Below are positions 10,493 through 22,013 of a DNA stretch of 64,000 bases, one piece after another; positions within the stretch are counted from its first letter, which is position 1; each line of letters opens with the position of its first letter. The DNA is from Halichondria panicea. Lineage: Eukaryota > Porifera > Demospongiae > Suberitida > Halichondriidae. The stretch is from assembly GCF_963675165.1 (NCBI RefSeq), contig NC_087387.1:6744683-6808682 (forward strand), in the 5' to 3' direction. Both the position numbers and the translations under genes were made by a program. The notes below the pieces were generated by a model. That model saw nothing but the letters and a program-made list of their open reading frames with translations. It had not been told where the DNA came from and made no database searches.

Positions 10493-11816
10493 TTACTTAT
10501 CAATAGCTGCGTACATATGCTCCTCTGCATTGTAGAACTCGTCATCACTCTTACTGGCTTCAACCTTCACTGATGGTGGGTTGGCTGGTTTTGGTTTGGG
10601 CCTGTTGTGATCAAAGACATCATAGTCATCAATTCCTTCATCGCTTGTGGTCACAGTATTGTAGTTAGGACCTAGTGAACTGTAGCTCGGTTCCATAGGA
10701 GCTGTGTCAGTGTAGCTCTCATTCACTTGTAATAAAACTCTGATATATGATAATAGGACAAGGTTAATTAGCAACTTGTACATGTATGAATACCTTTGTT
10801 TTGGTGGACTTGAGAGCCTTTTCCTTGTGACAGTACAAGCCACCCACGCAATGACTGTCCCTACTTCTAGTAGTACAAGAAGTCCAATCACTGCTCCTAG
10901 TGCACTGGTAGCTATTGTCTCACTGAACGATGGACACTCAACAGCTAAACCTCGAGCACATAACCCACTGTCAGTGATGTTCCTACAGCTCAACCTATTG
11001 TTGGTGTCGATGTTACAGTTAATTTGTGGGCCAGTTGAACTCATTTCCTTCGCTGCTGCTCCTACAAAAATTGTTTTAGTTTGCTGCATGTGAATAAATT
11101 TCTTACCTTGGCTTGGAAATCCTAGCTGAGAGCAAACATGTCCAGCTAGTGCTTGGTTGTAGCACATTGTACCCCATCGCTTGTTCTGACACACCTCCAC
11201 TCGTCCTTGTCTTATGTTGGATCTACCCACCAGTCGAAGAGATCCATCAGTGCAGTTGGCTAGTTTTATAGATTTAGTTGATAAGAAAAACAACTAAAAA
11301 TCACGTTACCTGGAATGCATTTTACCCATCCTTGTCTGTTGTTTTCACTCGTGCGACAGTTTTCCAATGTGTTTGTTGGCTTACACTCTGCTAATGTATT
11401 CTCCCCACCAGCACAAGATTGACTGAACCTGAAGAACTTTCCCATATGAATGTCACCAAAGTCAGTCACCCCTTTTATGGCTCCTGAAATAATAATTATA
11501 TTACCATAGTGTGCTCTGTAGCATACCTTGGTTACTGTAGCCTAGCTGTCTGCATACAACATTTGCTTCAACACGCGACCACGATCTAGTACACAGAGTC
11601 CTCCAAATACTATCGATGCAGTACTGAACGTAGCTTTTATTGTCCGTTGTGTTAAGTGACAGTTAAACATGTCCACTATTACAGCCTGAATGCCATGTTT
11701 CTGTATATCAGTCTCTATTATAGTGCATGCATGTACTCACTTTGTGCTATTGCAGAGAGTTGTCCAACTAAAGCAATAGTGACTACACCTAGTAGTGCTG
11801 AGATAATATTCACCAT
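10493..11816 (-). CDS. Family VI SRCR receptor with tail B, intact
   Basis: Six exons on the minus strand: 11741-11816, 11527-11685, 11310-11483, 11107-11259, 10794-11061, 10493-10739. The lengths sum to 1077 bases, 358 residues. Order: signal (MVNIISALLGVVTIALVGQ), SRCR1 (CNSGHV to the VKCIPG end), SRCR2 (CTDGSLRLVGRSNIRQGRVEVCQNKRWGTMC), stalk with paired Cys, TM (ALGAVIGLLVLLEVGTVIAWVAC), basic stop-transfer TVTRKR, then tail B with YSSL, YNTV, YDVF and MYAAIDK. YNTV and YDVF are nine residues apart, an ITAM-like spacing. Introns 1-4 are phase 1 and intron 5 is phase 2. The tail is a little shorter than in the copy at 33.4 kb (AIDK then stop). It is the only uninterrupted family VI gene here and probably signals at the cell surface (inference). 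Confidence 0.85.
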
Positions 11817-11914
11817 GACTAATTCAAGCTATAATTATACTTTTGTGAAATTAAGCAGTAATTTTTAAGTACTGTGCACAAGCTAATGCTGCAAGTTGTT
11901 AATTTAGTAGTAAA

Positions 11915-12040
11915 TAATTACTTTCATGTGTTGCATTTGTCCGTCTTTTGTTGTCATAGTTCACCCACAAACACAACAGTTCTCTGAACTGAGTAGGCGG
12001 TGAATGAAAGTGAATGACTTGTAGACACAAGGTTTCTTAT
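11915..12040 (-). promoter_or_regulatory. Conserved upstream block of family V/VI genes (copy)
   Basis: It lies 100-225 bases upstream of the intact family VI start at 11816 and is almost identical to the block at 7974-8100. It is the clearest copy next to an intact gene, so the best candidate to hold its promoter. Confidence 0.45.
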
Positions 12041-12049
12041 TCTAGCTGG

Positions 12050-12345
12050 ACAGTATACTAGACAGTGTTCTATCATGCCTCGAAGAACGTATGCAATAAC
12101 ATTCCTCTATATACCTGTGGAACTGCATGCATTATTATAGTTAGCATACTAAAATATAGGTGGGCAATAACTGATTTGCACATTAGCTGCCGTTAGTGTT
12201 TCTCCTCCTATAGCAACAACACCACAGCCAATCAGAGTGATTATTTGTAGGATCACTAGAACACCAATAACTGCTCCCAATGCCACTGTAATGGCGCTGG
12301 CATGATGGTTAGTCGAGCCTGTGAATGTACAAATATTCACCGTGA
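12050..12345 (-). pseudogene. Relic TM and tail-start exons of a tail D receptor
   Basis: The minus strand reads FTGSTNHHASAITVALGAVIGV, a Thr/Ser stalk and helix as at 39477-39634. After the helix the frame is broken (VVAIGGETLT instead of VVARRRNTNG), and the short following exon is decayed. There are no SRCR exons beside it. It lies divergently from the family III copy at 13.0 kb, an arrangement repeated in mirror form at 38.8-39.6 kb. Confidence 0.65.
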
Positions 12346-12439
12346 CTCGACACTGCTCAATATGCTCAATAATAATTATAAGGCTGCACACATTTATATC
12401 CTCAAATAAATACATGTACTGAAACTGTAACATGCTCAA

Positions 12440-13015
12440 AAATAACTGTCAGTCCAACACGATATAATTCAAGGACTGTTTTCATTATAACATAATTATG
12501 GCTATATGAAATTGCAACAAGCATAACAAGTCTATACTAATTAATGAATAGCAACACGAATGAAAACTGTATATCACTCTGAAAATACTATTTTTTATGG
12601 TCAACTAGTGGAATCTATCAAATGTATTGTTGGAATTACATGTTTACCTATGGATTTATAGCGTTACTCTTTTTGAAGTATGCCAGGATGAATTATAACA
12701 AGCAAATAAGTGGACATGCCAGGACTTGTACTCAGTCGCAATGGACTCCAATTTTTGAAGAAACCATTAGACCGAGTGCTACCATCACACTATCATCAGC
12801 AATTTTAATTGTATTTGTATAGCTATACGGAACTTCCTGTTATCAGGTTTCACTGTTAGGTCATTGTTGATAATAAGTGGCTGTGTAAACTATAAGTTGC
12901 TAACACATTAATTATGTTAATTAATCAGTCTCTGTTGATTGGGGGGTGGGGGGGGTGATATCTGTTGTTAAGCAATATTTAGCGATTTAGTTGCAAGTTA
13001 GATGCATGTTCTACA
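12440..13015. other. Intergenic between divergent relic and family III gene
   Basis: No gene is seen. A G-run (GGGGGGTGGGGGGGGTG at about 12940) is mirrored by a C-run at about 38878-38887, confirming that 12-13 kb and 38.8-39.4 kb are inverted copies. Confidence 0.6.
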
Positions 13016-15012
13016 ATGGCTAGTATGCTAATCTTTGTGCTAGTGGCTGCATTCATATCACAAGGGACTGCACAAGGTGAATGGAATTTGTTTGAATATT
13101 TGTATTTCATGTGTATCTTAGATACTTGCACTGTCGCTGGTGAGGTCGTGTTGAATCCTGATAGCCCGGTCAGTATTTGTTTGTCTTCACCATTGGGGTT
13201 CAAATGAACCAGCGTATGTTATTCTGGGTGGACTATCACTCATGCAAAACTGGCTTGTAAGCAGAATGGTATGGATTTTCAAGGTACTCACGATAATTGT
13301 TCAAATAGACATCTATAGTTGAAACTGTGAATACAGGATCTCAAGTCATGGATGTATCAGTAAACTCTACAAGTTGTGTAACGTTGCCAGCCTGCAATGC
13401 GAATGAGCAGAACCTAACTGAGTGCTTTATTAATGGACGTCCTGTCACTTCATCATCATCTACCAACCACATAGCTGGATTTACATGTGGTAATAACATT
13501 ATACATATAATTATACTATCACATCGCTCTAAATAATTTATGAGGAAAGCTGTATCTTTATACAGGTTGTTCCGATGGTGATGTTCGATTCAGAGACCAA
13601 CCACCTGAAATAGATGACTCAGTAAAAGGGGTTGTGCAGTTTTGTGTTGATGCATGGAGAGTGGAAAACATTGTGTGCCAGTACTAATTGGTTAACAGCA
13701 AAATCATCCACTATTGCTGCTTCGTACGTAATTTATCGACAACTAGGTTATTCTAAAAGAGGTATATATAAGCTATTTACTAAGCATGTCGCATACATTT
13801 GATGTGATGTATACAGGAGCTACAAGAGGTTCACTCTGTTCATCTCCACCAACACCACCTCATTTCATCAATCCTGCAAGTAATGGAGCTGAAAGAAGCT
13901 TGTTAGAATGTAACAGACCCGGACAAGGAACCACCTGCCCCAGACTGTCCTGTACAGGAAACAGTAACATAAGGGTGTATGGAGCAGTAACTTGTATTAA
14001 AGGTGAATTTATTACCATCTTGTATGTACTTCATTCATGCACTGACAAGATTGCATCATTGGAACCATAAGACTGGTGGGTGGATCCACGCCATGCAAGA
14101 GAGGGACGAGTGGAGGTGTGTGTGAGTGGTTGGTGGGGCACAGTGTGTAGTAGCAATCATCAAGAAATCATCGAGGCTGTCTGCTCTGAACTTGGATTTC
14201 CATCAAATGGTATGCACACTTTAAATTAGCTCGGTATTTTTGATAATTATGTGAGCTGAGTATTGAGGGCAAATCAGATAGCTATTAACTTATGTATTGT
14301 AATATAGGAGTTGAGAAATGGCACTACCACAGAGGCCCAGGTTACACCTGTGTATAGCTGTACACTAACAACCAGCAGTAAGTACTCTGAGTTGCACACC
14401 AACTGTTAACATCAATTGCGATCATTCTATGGATCTTGGTGTTGTATGCAAGACGCACCAAGATGTTATTGGCTCAGTTATTAATAAGACAATCAATCAA
14501 ACCCTTCAGACGTGCCCTGAACAAAACATGAACAATGACATCACACTAGCTAATGAAGTACAAAGCTGTGACGACAATACTGGTAGTCCTATTGCCTCCT
14601 TGGGAGGAGATTGGTCTTCTGATGGTTGCACTCGTGGGACTTGCTATTGGATTGACTGTAACTTGTTGTGTGTTGTGGAAACGCAGGTCACAGAAACAGC
14701 AAGCTGAGTGAGTTCATTGAGCATATGTTTTCATTGAGTGTGTTGTAGTTTCACACTTACTTGTTGACAAACAGCCAGCTGAACAAGTTGATTTAAAGGC
14801 ACTATTATTTTGGCTTTCTGGCTTTTCTCCATGCATGCATGCAATGCAGCAACAGTTCTCAGGTGCAAGAGCTCTCGACAATTCTGAACAACCCAGTGGA
14901 CAATGTTAGCATGGAACCAAACAATGCATACAGCTGCAGTGGACCTACCTACGAACAAGTTGCCAACGGCAATCAACAAGACCACACCTACTCAATACTG
15001 AAAACCAATTAG
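13016..15012 (+). pseudogene. Family III (three-SRCR) receptor pseudogene
   Basis: Exon equivalents: 13016-13076 (signal), 13122-13283, 13337-13489, 13566-13761, 13817-14002, 14050-14209, 14308-14707, 14850-15012. Lesions against the intact copy at 52-54 kb: FKW has become FK-stop (TGA at 13205-13207); a 4-base gain (GATGCATGGAG near 13652) shifts exon 4; a 4-base gain (CCATGCAAGAG at 14091) shifts exon 6; two bases are missing at the start of the TM (GGAGATTGG near 14609). The tail exon keeps PTYEQV and TYSIL but ends early at TAG 15010-15012. Clearly a pseudogene. Confidence 0.9.
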
Positions 15013-15672
15013 GGATACAAAGTTAGTTCTAGCAAATACAGCTGTAGCCAGTTCTCACATGTTCTCTCTGAATTTAGATCGGAAGAGGTCCATAACCATG
15101 GTAACAAGATAACGAGGGTGAACCCTGCATGACCTTGTTCCGGTGTCCATGCATCCAAGGTTTGTAGACTAAGAGCTGGTGAGTTGGAGCAACATAACAC
15201 GCTAGGGGACATTCTCTATTGTCATAGGTGGCCTGCCATTTCTCATCCTCTATTTATAGTGGTCCCCTTCACCCTGGTTATACTGTGTGGTTGAGTAAAC
15301 TAAGAAATGAATGTGTTGTACGCTTTGGCTCACCATTAATTTTATGAAATACACGGAAACTACAAAGTTATTTAGACTCGGGTAGGAGTTGCCATGGTTA
15401 ACTTATTACAGTGTTGTGGAAACACACGTCGCAAGCTGAGTGAGCCCACTGAGTGTATTATATGTATTCCATTGAGTGTGTTGTCGATATTTGTTGCATT
15501 GAAGCATTTTCAGTTTATCAGTTTATAATAGCAACACATCTATGTCTGTCTGTACACAGCACGATATTTCTCGTCTAATAGTCTATGTCTAAATAGATCA
15601 TCATGAATTGTTGTATAAAAGTCACGGAATTGTGATTTGAACAATCGTTTCAACTATAACTATAATAACAAA
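15013..15672. other. Intergenic; holds the paralogous empty site of the 48.9 kb transposon
   Basis: No gene. The sequence recurs inverted at about 48480-48927 plus 50468-50540. At 15041-15047 the single target GCTGTAG (CTACAGC on the other strand) is uninterrupted, whereas the 48.9 kb copy has it duplicated around a 1.5 kb insert. Confidence 0.7.
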
Positions 15673-17202
15673 ATGATGATTCAACTCATCACAGTATCTC
15701 TTCTGCTTTTAGGAACACAAGTGTCAACACAAGGTACTAGTAGTATTTGGATACTGCATGTAACTATAGCATTGTGTGTAATGTTATAGCTTGCTTTCAT
15801 GGAGATGTTCAATTGGTAAACGATAACAACGTTAACAACATTGTCGAGTTCTGTTATAAGGGGGAATGGAGAAGGATCTGTGTGTCTGCTGGTTGGGGCA
15901 ACGTTGAGGCCAACATTGTCTGCTCTCAACTTGGATACAGCAATCAAGGTGCTACTATAGATAACTCAACAGCTTTTTTTAAGAGTGACATAGTCACTGT
16001 TGTTGCTTTATATAGGTGCTACGACCAGCAATGTTAGTATTAGTGAGAATTCACCCTATACGTTTTTGAGGTTTGTCGACTGTGATGAATCTGACGCTAA
16101 TATTGATGAGTGCTACTATGAAGCTCGTAATGGCTGTAAGAATGTTGATAAACATGCAACAGTTCAATGTTCAAGTGGTAAGCATTCCTTTAGACATTAC
16201 TTAATACATATCATTGTTGTGCGCAGCTAATTGTACTGACAGTGACATTCGATTTGTGGGTGGAGCTACTGACAACGAGGGAAAAGTTGAAATATGTAAC
16301 GATAGTCGTTGGATAGCAATTTGCAGCAACGGATGGACTGAGCAAGACGCTGGACAGATGTGCCAAAAGTTTGGATTTGCTAGCATTGGTAGGTTCATAA
16401 TAATTGGCTCGTTTCACCTATCTCTACTCTTCTGTGCAGGAGCTGAAGTGCTTGTATTCAACCCTCGAAGAGTACCAACCATCAACTGCACTATAAGCAA
16501 TTCTGGCGACCTCTCTTGCAATGAATCATGTGATGATGGCACAACAGACCTAGGGATTCGTTGTGTCAGGCAGGAAGTTCTAGACCAAGAAATAAGTGTA
16601 GAGTCGTCATGTGGTGCTGAGTCAAGCACTACAGCACTGGGGGTATTAGTTGGTTTGTTGGTGACTTTGCTGGTGGTCTTGTTGATTGTTTGTGGAGCAA
16701 TGTGGAATCGCATATCACAGAAAGATAAACAAATGTAAGTTCAAGCTCTACTTATGTTTGTCATTTCAGAGCATTTTTGTCCTGCGAGTTCTATTGTACA
16801 CAGTTATGTAATTCATGCAGCTGTGTCTCGTCAGAATCAAACACACTCTCAACAATTCAACGACAACTCAACAACCCAGTATACGATACAAGCATGGAAC
16901 CACACAATGCATACAGCTCTAGTGGACCCACCTACCAACAAGTTGCCAATGGCAATCAACAAGACCACACCTACTCAATACTGGAATGCGATCAGAATAC
17001 AAATCGTCACTCAAATCAGCTCAGTGCTATAGACGAGGAACAGAATTACCATGTGGTGGATAGTGGAAGGTGTGAGGGTGTGGAGGGGGCGGGCTTTGAC
17101 GCTGTGTACAGTGAGGCTAGTAACTACGAAGTGCCAATGTCAAGCAAAACGGACAGCAAGGTGTGGCTGTGTGAAGAGGATTACTCCACACTCAAGCATT
17201 GA
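15673..17202 (+). CDS. Family IV SRCR receptor with tail A, intact
   Basis: Exons 15673-15733, 15790-15948, 16016-16177, 16227-16388, 16440-16734, 16821-17202; total 1221 bases, 406 residues. Order: signal (MMIQLITVSLLLLGTQ), SRCR1 (CFHGDVQLVNDNNVNN, WRRICVSAGWG, VDCDESDANIDECYY), SRCR2 (CTDSDIRFVGGATDNEGK, WIAICSNGWTEQDAGQMC), stalk, TM (ALGVLVGLLVTLLVVLLIVC), tail A with NPVYDTS, TYQQV, TYSIL, NYHVV, VYSEA, NYEVPM and EEDYSTLKH. NPxY suits PTB-domain binding and the Glu-rich YSTL end resembles a hemITAM; both are inferred from motif likeness. A second acceptor at 16769 is in the same frame and would add 17 residues with a 35-base intron. The two-exon SRCR structure is that of group A SRCR domains. 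Confidence 0.9.
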
Positions 17203-17446
17203 GAAATTTTGTACACTTGCATTGTGATTACGGCCTTGCAATTTGTATATTTTTAAGGAAGTGTTATGATTCTCTCCTGTTACCTAGCTACTATTATAGT
17301 ATTGGATGGTGTTGTGTTGTTATTTGTGTCTAATTAAGAGATCATATACTATACTCTTGAAATCAGTTCCTGCAATAATTATAACTACAGTAACATAATA
17401 ATTATGTTATAATCCATCTCTTTATCAATTACACATGCACACACAC

Positions 17447-17482
<36 letters not shown>

Positions 17483-17485
17483 GCA

Positions 17486-17534
<49 letters not shown>

Positions 17535-17569
17535 ACGAATCAAGGCCTTATAATTATTATCATACTGGG
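17203..17569. other. 3' flank with (CA)n microsatellite
   Basis: Contains the tail A 3' flank (CCTTGCAATTTGTAT near 17232) and then the CA tract listed separately. No gene. Confidence 0.5.
17431..17536 (+). repeat. (CA)n microsatellite, interrupted
   Basis: About 106 bases of CA dinucleotides with short CG interruptions (ACGCACGCACGTAC near 17477-17490). It lies just outside the palindrome at 17570-18430. Confidence 0.95.
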
Positions 17570-18430
17570 TTTCCCGGCATAATTATGCTAAGAGCCTATA
17601 TGGTGTGATGATAAAAACCATGCGACATATTATACGTGCTTACGTACATAGAATGTAGAATATAATTATTAGCAATTATTGCAATTATGTTGTTGCATAA
17701 AGAGATCTAGGCCTCTATTGCTATCTGAAACCTGACAACATTCAGGAACTGACTTTCAATAAACATCCTGGATATTCATGCAATAGATCTAGATCTATAC
17801 CCAACTTAAAAAGCAAACGCAACAACTCACCTTAAAAGGAAAAGCCTCTATACTAACTATAGTGAGATATGAACACTCTGCTATTGTCCATTGGTAGTTT
17901 TTCTCACATACAGTTTTCCATTCTTGATCAGAGCAAACATTGACTCTACCATCATCTCGTCTCTGTACCTTTCCATCAATGCAGCCTGTGAGGGAGTTAA
18001 CTTGTATCCTAGTCTAACAGAAGTAATACAATAAATTTACCTTGAACAGCTTTAAAAGCAACAAGGAGGATTGCAATCAATAGCAGAGTGTTCATATCTC
18101 ACTAGTTAGTCTTATTTGAGGCGCTTTCTAACTGCCTGTCATTTCTAGCTTCCTTTTAAGGTAAGTTGCGTCGTTTGTTTTTCAAGTTGACAAAAATATC
18201 AGGTGTTGCATGACACGATGGACAACATTGAAACTCAGTTCCTGAATGTTGTTGACAGCAGTTATAACAATTATGTGCATCAGAAAGAGGCCTAATTTGA
18301 CGCAGCATCTTATAACAACATCACGATACTATATTATTATTCGTATTCTATGTACGTAGCAATGTACATACGTAGGATATGGTTTGGTTTTTATCATCAC
18401 ACTCATAGGCCCTTAGCACATGCCGGGAAG
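17570..18430. repeat. Large imperfect palindrome (inverted duplication)
   Basis: The left arm (about 17570-17889) and right arm (about 18070-18430) are inverted copies. GTGTGATGATAAAAACC at about 17602 answers GGTTTTTATCATCACAC at about 18386, and the CATTCAGGAACTGA and TCAGTTCCTGAATG pieces sit at 17740 and 18233. The arms carry head-to-head starts of family I genes: ATGAACACTCTGCTATTG at 17870 (+) and 18095 (-). The unpaired centre holds part of SRCR1 exon 1. Confidence 0.8.
17889..18095 (-). pseudogene. Family I 5' fragment (signal and part of SRCR1)
   Basis: Minus exon 18041-18095 encodes MNTLLLIAILLVAFKAVQ. Exon 2 starts at 17985 with GCIDGKVQRRDDGRVNVC and runs to EKNYQW, then ends abruptly at 17889, where it meets the start codon region of a plus-strand family I copy. 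No further exons follow on either strand. Confidence 0.8.
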
Positions 18431-18473
18431 AAACCATTAGATGGATCGCTGACCATCACCAAATCAACCAAGT

Positions 18474-19225
18474 ACTTACCCAACTGTTTCAAATGTCCTA
18501 TCTACTCGAGTGACCTCGACTACAGGCTCGAGTACATGTCCAATTACAGAAATGACTAACGATGACAGCGCCATTACAGTGGCATTGGGAGCAGTTATTG
18601 GTGTTCTAGTGGTCCTATAAATAATCACTTTAATTAGTTGTGGTGTTGTTGCTAGGAGGAAAAACACTAACTCCAACTATCAAGTGTGTGTAACTCAGTT
18701 ATCTCCCAACAATAATATTATTAGTTTATTGTTTATTGTATGCTAACTATATGCATGCAGTTCCACAGGCATGAATGAGAAGAATGAAACATACGTTCCT
18801 TAAATACCGAGGAGGCGTGATGGAACACTTCCTAGTATACCGTCCGGAGGTCATAACTATGCGAATGTTATTATCGCAAATGATGCGGCAATTGACAACT
18901 ATGATACCGTTACTGCATACAGCCAAGCACCCACAAACACAGCCAAAGCTTATCTGTCTCCACGGTGAGGGAAGAAGCCAGTAAGAGAGAAGAGGAATTC
19001 TTTATTGCCGAGGATCACACCTACGCAGTGGTGGATAAATCAAAGAAAATAAAGGTAAGGAAGTCTCAGAACAATGAAGGCACTAGAAGTGATACTGAAA
19101 CAGAAACCAATCACGATGAGCTATTGGTTGAACAACGTACAGCTGCTGTATCAAGCAGCAACGAGGCTCTTATCTCAAACACTGAACCAGACACAAATGG
19201 ACCAACTCTTAGCGGCAGAGATTGA
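18474..19225 (+). pseudogene. Tail D receptor fragment: stalk, TM and tail exons
   Basis: A Thr/Ser-rich stalk (TRVTSTTGSSTCP) leads into AITVALGAVIGVLVVL, where CAA has become TAA (near 18618). The tail exon from about 18763 contains a further TAA after ETYVP and a one-base loss near 18960 (CCACGGTGAGG against CCACCGGTGAGG at 34.7 kb). Readable tail D motifs: NYDTVTAYSQAP, EDHTYAVVDK, and an acidic, Ser-rich end with stop at 19223-19225. This is the fullest tail D copy in the window. No SRCR exons are joined to it. Confidence 0.7.
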
Positions 19226-19800
19226 GTAACAATTTAACATCCTCATTTTGGGAACTAGCTATATACTAACATTGTTCAGAGCCCTCTGCTATTAGCGAGA
19301 GTCAACACACAGTACAATACACACACGCACACTTTGTTATCAGAGTTATGCCCTCAGGGCACCAGAGAGGATAACTAACTTAAAGTAAACATGCAGGCCA
19401 ACATACAGGGGAATAAGAATTAAACCTTTTGTCTACAAGACTATCATGCTTTGAGTGGACTAAAACATGAAAGCAGTACTATATCATCATACATTAACCT
19501 GTGCACAGTACTTATTTTTACAAATAATGTATCGAGAATATATAGTCACGGTTAGCTAGTAACTGTTTGGTGTTGCTCACTGTATAGTTAAAGTACAGGT
19601 ACATGATAATCTCCATGAAAGGTACGCAACTGTTAGGATTCTTAAAATATGTTATTGTTATCAGGGACCTGACACTAAACAAACTGATGCTTGCTCATTT
19701 TACAAAATAAAATTCCATTGGCTGATACAGGAAACACTATAAAGTAAAAAATAACTCATACAAACCCTATAATTATTCGGAGCATGTTCAGTTCTCTCAA
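19226..19800. other. Intergenic, no gene seen
   Basis: Contains the recurring intergenic piece TTATGCCCTCAGGGCACCAG at about 19345, also found near 27789 and 35018. It acts as a landmark of the copied unit. No coding content. Confidence 0.5.
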
Positions 19801-20092
19801 TGCTTGAGTGTGGAGTACTCCTCTTCACACAGTCACACCTTGTTGTCCGTTTTGCTCGACATTGTTTGTTACCTCGCCGCTACTAGCCTCACTGTACACA
19901 CTGTCACACCCCGCCCCCTCCACACACTCACACCTTTCACTCTCCACAACATGGTAGCTCTGCTCTTTGTCTATATCATTGAGCTGTGTTGAGTAACAAT
20001 CTGGGCTTTCATCGCGTTCGAGTATTGAGTAGGTGTGGTCTTGTTGATTGCCATTGTCAATTTATTCGTAGATCGGTCCACTGGAGCTGTGT
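19801..20092 (-). pseudogene. Untranslated remnant of tail A behind an early stop
   Basis: The minus strand still matches tail A up to EEYSTLKH, but a one-base gain just upstream and several indels (for example GCGGCGAGGTAACAAACAATG in place of the SNYEVPM region) put it out of frame. It would be 3' UTR of the gene at 20093-21315. Confidence 0.75.
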
Positions 20093-21315
20093 TCATCGCG
20101 TGTTTCCGTGCTCACATTGTGTACTGAGTTGTTCGATTGGTTGTAGAATTGTTGAGAGTTCTTGCCTTTGAGAAATGCTGTACCTGTACATCGTCATGTA
20201 TGCATGTATACTTGAAACTGAAGCAAATAATTATGGGGAAAACACTTACTCTGTTTGTTGCTGTTTCTGTGACCTGCGTTTCCCCAACACACAGCAAGTT
20301 ACAGTCAATCCAATAGCAAGTCCTAGGAGTGCAACCACCAGAAGACCAATCACTCCTCCCAAGACTGCAGATATCGAATCACCAACGTGTGTCTTGCATA
20401 CAACTCCAAGCTCAAAGGAATTGTCATCTGCAATGTCCACACAGTGAATGATGCTGTTTATTATTACACAGCTTCTTATTGGAGCTGTTCCATGGCCAAA
20501 AGTACTGACTGCTTTTGAACCTGTATTATTAGTAGTATATAATTAGGCATACATGCAACCATAAATTAAAATCCTCACTGTCCCTACCTTCAGTTGGGAA
20601 ACCCAGTGTAGAGCAAACAAATTCAACCATTTGCAAATTGTTTGTTTGAACAGTTCCCCAGCGACCGCCCACACACACCTCCACTCGTCCCTCTCTGTCA
20701 GTGGATCCATCCACCAGTCTTATAGTCCCGTTAGTGCAGTTCACTGTAATTTGTAATCTCCTAATACATAAGCAATAAACTAAATACAAACCTGGTAGAC
20801 AAGTTATTAGAGGAATTCTTTGCTGACCATTATTGCAATTATTACTTCGACAATCCTCAAAATCGGTTGAGGCTATTCCACATTCTTCGAGAAAATTCTC
20901 AGTTCCATTGCACTTTTGAACTTTAATGTAATTAGTCTGAGCAGTTTTATTTGAGCACATTCGATTCACAGTTGCACCTGTTAATGTTGTAGTTCATCAG
21001 ATAGTGTATACATTAAAGCTATGAATAATTGTGCTATAATTATTACCATTATCTGCGTAGCCGAGCAGCCTGCAGGCGACATTAGTCTTACGGACATTCC
21101 ATCTACCATCAGGGTTTTTCTCACATACAGTTTTCCATTCTTGATCAGAGCAAATATTGACTCTACCATCATCTAGTCTCTGTACCTTTCCATCAATGCA
21201 GCCTGAGGGAGTAAACTTGTTGCTCTGTTAGTCGAAAAATTAAACACAAGTTCATACCTTGAACAGTTTCAGAACTGGCAACAAGAATTACAATCAATAG
21301 TGGTAGAGTATTCAT
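20093..21315 (-). CDS. Family I SRCR receptor with shortened tail
   Basis: Minus exons 21258-21315, 21047-21202, 20792-20977, 20588-20743, 20250-20520, 20093-20183; sum 918 bases, 305 residues. Signal MNTLPLLIVILVASS; SRCR1 begins GCIDGKVQRLDDGRVNIC; SRCR2 begins CTNGTIRLVDGSTDREGRVE; TM around GVIGLLVVALLGLAIGL then GKRRSQKQQQ. The tail exon starts normally (YSISQRQELSTI) but a one-base gain gives TGA about 30 codons in, so NPVY and every later Tyr motif are absent. Ectodomain and TM are fully open, so it could be a non-signalling surface form. The third exon uses a GTTTGT donor, less usual than the GTAAG of its relatives. Confidence 0.8.
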
Positions 21316-22013
21316 ATTTATATCTCACTATAGTCTTATTAGAGTCTTCAACTATGAGACAGTGGAGCTTACACTTTTATAAATGTTCATACAACAGTGT
21401 TGCATGAATGTACAACAAAACAATCAGAATGTATACTGCACAATGAATACTGCACACTGTTACTTTTATTGCAAGGCTTGTATACAATAACAGCTATAGT
21501 AATAGCTACAGTGTGTAGAAACACATCATATTAAATATACTAATAACCTTGTTCATGCATCATAACACAAGTATACAGCAATCATGAATTAAGGTTAAAA
21601 CAGTCAAAGAATGTACTGACTGCAGTTAATACTGGGTCTTCGAATTATTTGTGGGACTATTAAGATATAGGTCCACAATAATTTCCATGCCAGGAACTGA
21701 GCAATTTTTACGATTATCGCTTTCCTGTAATCACTGCACTCAATCAATAACAATGAAGCTGCATCTTCATTACTGTAAAGCAAATAAATGTAGGCCAACC
21801 ATTACCATAAAGGGAAATAAAAGAAACCTTTCGTCTACAATGCCTACTCAGTTAGAAAGCTAGCTGTTATGTTTTGGGGTGAAATGCCAACAAAAGACAG
21901 ACACAAATCCAACACATGAATAGATAATAACTGAATGTCAACCGCCCATGCATTAGCCTGTGCAAACACCATTAGATCTGCTTGCATTCACAAGCTAGTG
22001 TGTCAGAATAGTC
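21316..22013. other. Intergenic between divergent family I and family V genes
   Basis: No gene. Pieces of the conserved upstream block appear at about 21830-21930 (CTACTCAGTTAGAAAGC, CAACAAAAGACAGACACAAA), upstream of the 22014 start. Confidence 0.5.

Noticed and set aside
10776-11093. Plus-strand ORF opposite the family VI TM exon (also near 26439, 35842, 40700)
   Set aside because: It is the antisense shadow of the TM exon, with a Thr/Ser/Pro-rich composition typical of such shadows.
17431-17536. CRISPR-like or tandem array
   Set aside because: It is a plain CA microsatellite. No spaced direct repeats resembling a CRISPR exist in the window, and the genome is eukaryotic.
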